A stretch of DNA of 64,000 bases, from NCBI RefSeq assembly GCF_013391415.1, contig NZ_JACAXB010000010.1, positions 1 to 64,000 on the forward strand, read 5' to 3'. Numbering within the stretch: the first letter of the stretch is position 1; each line of letters begins with the position of its first letter. The position numbers were made by a program, and so were the translations under genes. Origin of the DNA: Aquitalea sp. LB_tupeE. GTDB taxonomy: Bacteria > Pseudomonadota > Gammaproteobacteria > Burkholderiales > Chromobacteriaceae. The notes beneath the pieces were generated by a model that was not told the DNA's origin, searched no databases, and was given only the letters and a program-made list of their open reading frames with translations. Positions 60,871 through 64,000 of this stretch are shown one piece after another.

Positions 60871-60946
60871 TTCTCAACCTTTGTAGTGATGGCCGCTCTG
60901 CTGGCGGCATGGTGTGGACAAACGGGAATCAGGCAGCAAGGGCTTG

Positions 60947-62566
60947 TTAATCTGTCTCTACGCCATACACGGTTTCGCCACGGAATACCGTGCATAGCAC
61001 CCGGGTCTGGTGCAGCTGCTGTATCGCTTGCGCAAACAGGCTGCGCTCCAGAATCAGGAAATTGGCCTCATGGCCTGGCAACAGGCCGCGACAATCATCG
61101 AAGCGCAAGGCATGACTGGCGTTGACGGTGTGTGCTTGCAGCATCACTTGCAGGTCCAGGCGCTCGTCCGGGTTCCAGGCCTCTGCCTCCGGGTAATCGG
61201 TCGGCAGGTGGGTGACACCGGTTTGCATGATGGCCAGCGGGTCCATGGTGGAAACCGGCCAGTCGGAACCACCGGCCAGCATCACCCCTGCATTGCGCAT
61301 GCTGCGGAAGGGATAACTTTGTGCAGCCCGTTCCGGGCCCAGAATTTCTTCGTATAGAGCCTGCAACTGCGGGGAAGCGGCGGTCCACAGCGCCTGCACA
61401 CTGGCAATGGCACCAAGCGGGCTGAAACGGGGCATGTCGTCCGGATGCACCAGCTGCAAATGGGCCAGCTGTGCACGACGGTCTCGCGGGCCATTGCACT
61501 GGGCCGCCCATTTCAGCGCATCCAGCGCCATGCGCACGGCGCGGTCGGCCAGGGTGTGAAAGTGCAGGTCGAAACCGGCGGCATCGGCCATGGCCACAAT
61601 CTCATTCAGCGCGTCCTGCTCCCACAGCGCGAGGCCTCGATCCTCGGTACCCGGGTAGGGTTCCAGCAGGGCTGCGGTTTGGGATTCGGTCACCCCGTCA
61701 ATGAAGATTTTCACCGTATGCACGTGCAGGGTGTCGCCTGCGTAGCGGCGTTTCCACTCTTGAAAGCGGGCAATCTGTTGTGCCGGATCATGGCGGGGCG
61801 TGGCCAGCAGCCCGGCACTGACATGCAGCTTGAGCGTGCCGGCATCCCGTGCTGCCGCATAGGCTTGCAGCAGGCCTTCATCCACCCGGGCGTCGAACCA
61901 GCCGGTAATCCCCAGGCGGTGTGCCATGGCAATGGCCTTGGCCAGCGACTGTGGATAACGGGCGGGGCCCAGCTGCGGAATCAGGCCGAACAGGCGGTAC
62001 AGCGCGGCTTCGTGCACCACGCCGCTAGGCTGTTGGCTGCCCGGCTCCCGCTCATGAATACCCCCTTTGGGGTCTTGCGTGTCGGGGCCGATGCCGGCCG
62101 CCGCCAGTCCCACAGTATTCAGGCAGCCGCTGTGCACGTCATGCCCCAGCAGCAGCAAGGGGCGGTCCGCCAGGGCGACATCCAGTTGCTGGCGGGTGGG
62201 GTAGCTGCCGAATACATTCAAATCGATGCCGCCGAGAAACACCCACGGCTCCTCTGCCTGGGCGATGGCCGCCTCGCGGATCAGCTGCAACACCCCCTCG
62301 GCGCTATCGGCCCGGTCCAGGTCGGTCTCGCCCACCATTTGCTGCCCCTCCAGCGGGTGGGCATGGCCATCGACAAAGGCCGGGATGATCTGCTTGCCAG
62401 CCAGGTCTATCAGCACGGTCTGGCTGCCGGCCATGGTGCGGATGGTCTGGTCATCACCGCTGGCGATGATCTTGCCGCCGCCTATGGCCAGCGCGGTGTG
62501 CATGGTGTTGAAGTCGTTGCCGGTATGGATGCTGCCGTTGTAATAGATTTTTTCGGGATACTGCAT
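60947..62566 (-). CDS. Metal-dependent amidohydrolase, YtcJ-like
   Basis: A 539-residue amidohydrolase of the YtcJ / exoenzyme-regulatory-protein AepA group. Metal ligands are in PAFVDGHAHPLEGQQ (H-x-H), the carbamylated-lysine region HTVKIFIDGVTESQTAAL, DLHFHTLADRAVRMALDAL and LAGGSDWPVSTMDPLAIMQTG (final Asp). The start at 62566 (MQYPEKIYYNGSIHTG) has AGGAGG 6 bases upstream. It heads an operon with a polyamine-type binding protein and a porin; the substrate is probably an amide or N-acyl form of an amine (inference). Confidence 0.87.
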   Translation of the reverse strand: MQYPEKIYYNGSIHTGNDFNTMHTALAIGGGKIIASGDDQTIRTMAGSQTVLIDLAGKQIIPAFVDGHAHPLEGQQMVGETDLDRADSAEGVLQLIREAAIAQAEEPWVFLGGIDLNVFGSYPTRQQLDVALADRPLLLLGHDVHSGCLNTVGLAAAGIGPDTQDPKGGIHEREPGSQQPSGVVHEAALYRLFGLIPQLGPARYPQSLAKAIAMAHRLGITGWFDARVDEGLLQAYAAARDAGTLKLHVSAGLLATPRHDPAQQIARFQEWKRRYAGDTLHVHTVKIFIDGVTESQTAALLEPYPGTEDRGLALWEQDALNEIVAMADAAGFDLHFHTLADRAVRMALDALKWAAQCNGPRDRRAQLAHLQLVHPDDMPRFSPLGAIASVQALWTAASPQLQALYEEILGPERAAQSYPFRSMRNAGVMLAGGSDWPVSTMDPLAIMQTGVTHLPTDYPEAEAWNPDERLDLQVMLQAHTVNASHALRFDDCRGLLPGHEANFLILERSLFAQAIQQLHQTRVLCTVFRGETVYGVETD

Positions 62567-62581
62567 GCCTGCCTCCTGATT

Positions 62582-62602
62582 CATGACCGGCACAGGGTCA
62601 TG
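62582..62602. promoter_or_regulatory. Dyad in the amidohydrolase leader (proximal)
   Basis: CATGACC (62582-62588) and GGTCATG (62596-62602) with a 7-base spacer, ending 16 bases before the amidohydrolase start and next to its Shine-Dalgarno. It may be an mRNA hairpin or an operator. Confidence 0.4.
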
Positions 62603-62628
62603 CGTCAGGAGGCTGTTGCGCCCCTTGG

Positions 62629-62652
62629 CAGAACCGTGTGCAACCGGTTCTG
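62629..62652. promoter_or_regulatory. Dyad in the amidohydrolase leader (distal)
   Basis: CAGAACCG (62629-62636) and CGGTTCTG (62645-62652) are perfect 8-base complements with an 8-base spacer. The spacing of about one helical turn and a half, in the gap between the LuxR-type gene and the operon, fits a dimeric activator site. Confidence 0.45.
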
Positions 62653-62691
62653 ATCATGGCGGGAGGGGGACGGGCTGTCTGTCCTCGGATT

Positions 62692-63513
62692 TCAGGACAA
62701 AGCCGCAGGCTGGCGGTGACGCTGTTCCACGGTCACACACCAGGCAAACAACTCGGACTTGCTGGTGACACCGATTTTGGCCAGCGCCCGCTCCATATAG
62801 GTGCGTACACTGCACTGGCTGATGGAAACGTGCTCGGCAATTTGGGGCACCGACCAGCCTTGCAGCATGGCATGACAAATCAGCCGCTCGCGCCCGGACA
62901 ACTGCTTGCCTGCCAATTGCAGGCAGCGATCAAAATACTGCAATAGCGTGTCTTGCGAAGGTGTGATGCAGGGGGTGCTCAGCTGGGCATGCCGCGCCAG
63001 CAAGGGAATAAGGAAATGGCAGGTCTGCCGCAGGCGGCTAAGCTCACCCAGCGTAAAGGAAGGCGTGTGGCGGTTGCGAAAAATCGACAACAGATACACA
63101 TAGTCGGTTTCACAGCCCAGCAAGCTGCACTCTTCGCCCAGCGGGCTCTGGGCAATCATGCGTCCATAGGCGGTAGGCGGGTAAACCTCGTTGCGCGACA
63201 ACACCAGCTGCGGGTCCTGCACTTGTTCGATGAACTGCAATAACTGGCGATCCTGCTTCCACTCCATGTCCTGCTGGTATAGCGACAAGGCCAGCCGGGT
63301 TTCTTCCGGGTCGGCATTACCGGCAAAAAACAGCACATCGAGCTGCTCCACCGCTGGCTGCTGACTGCCACGGCGAAAACGCAGCGCTGTCATGTGATAG
63401 CAGCATGGGTCGACCACCCCGTGCAGCCAGCTCCACAAACGACTGGTGAATTGTGCTGTCCCCAGGCTCTGTAGCAAGCCACCTGCGGTTTCCAGTGCAA
63501 TGGTCTGTTGCAT
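62692..63513 (-). CDS. LuxR-family transcriptional regulator
   Basis: A 273-residue regulator with a C-terminal LuxR/GerE helix-turn-helix (LSGRERLICHAMLQGWSVPQIAEHVSISQCSVRTYMERALAKIGVTSKSELFAWC). The N-terminal 200 residues are an unassigned sensory domain without a receiver aspartate. The dual ATG at 63516/63513 follows AGGAGG closely; the second is preferred for spacing. Upstream of and parallel to the amidohydrolase operon, with two dyads between: likely its activator. Confidence 0.83.
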   Translation of the reverse strand: MQQTIALETAGGLLQSLGTAQFTSRLWSWLHGVVDPCCYHMTALRFRRGSQQPAVEQLDVLFFAGNADPEETRLALSLYQQDMEWKQDRQLLQFIEQVQDPQLVLSRNEVYPPTAYGRMIAQSPLGEECSLLGCETDYVYLLSIFRNRHTPSFTLGELSRLRQTCHFLIPLLARHAQLSTPCITPSQDTLLQYFDRCLQLAGKQLSGRERLICHAMLQGWSVPQIAEHVSISQCSVRTYMERALAKIGVTSKSELFAWCVTVEQRHRQPAALS

Positions 63514-63661
63514 CATGCCTCCTCATGCCGGCTGAGCGGGATATCCGTTTCAGCCACACTATATATTGATGTGACGGATAACCAGATAGAAAGCACAAAT
63601 CGCGCCATGATGTCTGCACCCCTGCCCTGTCCTCCTCTTGCGGTTTGCTCGCCTGGCGATG

Positions 63662-63692
63662 CAAAAAAAGCCAACCGGCAAGGGTTGGCTTT
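63662..63692 (-). terminator. Terminator of the amidase gene
   Basis: AGCCAACC and GGTTGGCT stem with a short loop; on the minus strand seven U follow. It lies 26 bases after the amidase stop. Confidence 0.8.
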
Positions 63693-63717
63693 TTCTGGTT
63701 TACACCACAGTCAGGAC

Positions 63718-64000
63718 TTACTGGCCGAGTGCCGGGGTACGCGGCGGAATCATCCGTCTGTTGCCGGTAGCCTCGAAGGCACTGGCAAAACGCAACAGCG
63801 CATTGTCGTCATAAGCACGCCCGGCAAAAGTGAGCCCCACCGGCATGCCGATATCGGCCATCACACCCATGGGCACCGTGACCGTCGGTACGCCCAGGTG
63901 GCGGATGGCGAGGTTGCCATTGGCCACCCATACCCCGTTGCTCCAGGCAATGTCGGCGGAAGCCGGGTTGACGTCGGCATCCGCCGGGCCAACGTCGGCC
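63718..64000 (-). CDS. Amidase (C-terminal part; gene runs off the right edge)
   Basis: The frame stays open to base 64000, so only the last 93 codons are here. NGNLAIRHLGVPTVTVPMGVMADIGMPVGLTFAGRAYDDNALLRFASAFEATGNRR is the C-terminal end of the amidase-signature family (GatA-like fold: LGVPTVTVPMG...GMPVGLTFAGRAYDDNALLRFA). The catalytic Ser-Ser-Lys lies outside the window. Its neighbourhood with an amidohydrolase, binding protein and porin suggests a shared role in amide breakdown, not proven. Confidence 0.85.
   Translation of the reverse strand, partial: ADVGPADADVNPASADIAWSNGVWVANGNLAIRHLGVPTVTVPMGVMADIGMPVGLTFAGRAYDDNALLRFASAFEATGNRRMIPPRTPALGQ

Overview
The window reads as a chromosomal segment of a betaproteobacterium of the order Neisseriales, most like Chromobacteriaceae (Chromobacterium, Aquitalea and relatives); the genus is not resolved. 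Grounds are moderately GC-rich coding DNA, the minC-minD-minE-oxyR order known from Neisseria, mtaD directly followed by ubiG, a thyA-folA pair, a phasin, and the flhB-flhA-flhF-flhG-fliA flagellar block. Almost everything is housekeeping. I see no prophage, insertion sequence, CRISPR array or rRNA operon.

Layout. 1-6.3 kb: outer-membrane barrel protein, a four-domain c-di-GMP enzyme facing it, then mtaD-ubiG. 6.3-8.8 kb: FCD-type GntR regulator, folA/thyA, and between ubiG and the regulator a probable unannotated small RNA on the minus strand. 9.0-16.3 kb: flhBAFG-fliA and a MotA-type stator gene without a MotB partner beside it. 16.3-19.7 kb: exonuclease/GIY-YIG fusion, a duplicated tRNA-Arg/tRNA-Glu cassette, coq7, ppa. 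19.8-22.5 kb: small exported protein, a LysR regulator followed by a protein that looks like a 6-phosphogluconate dehydrogenase stripped of its NADP fold and active site, and a phasin. 22.9-27.5 kb: minCDE-oxyR, aminotransferase, MarR. 27.6-32.0 kb: greB, Nudix, rluB, scpB, scpA. A LysR/ctlX pair (31.95-33.94 kb) separates scpAB from trpS, the site-2 protease, yciO and the PHP phosphoesterase (34.1-37.6 kb).

38.0-39.6 kb holds the most unusual item: seven direct copies of a roughly 106-nt element. Each has two DnaA-box-like 9-mers in inverted orientation exactly 37 nt apart, then a T-loop hairpin at fixed distance. A NadR-like kinase gene lies inside the array, and the S4-domain gene starts at its edge. 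I did not find copies elsewhere in the window.

39.7-47.8 kb: type I asparaginase, two tandem paralogous envelope proteins, then a UTRA-type GntR regulator with an operator-like palindrome in front of itself and a related site in front of an ABC importer operon (binding protein, two permeases, ATPase, HAD phosphatase). 47.9-54.3 kb, all minus strand: a DUF1615 lipoprotein, and a tightly packed DUF4337-hflK-hflC-Nramp-like-TerC cluster that suggests a metal or membrane-protein-quality module. 54.5-58.2 kb: tRNA-Gly, a small membrane protein, divergent LysR/MFS pair, DUF3237. 58.2-64 kb, minus strand: LuxR-type regulator, then amidohydrolase, polyamine-type binding protein and a DUF3138-like porin as an apparent catabolic/uptake operon with two dyads in its leader, and the 3' end of an amidase gene that runs off the right edge.
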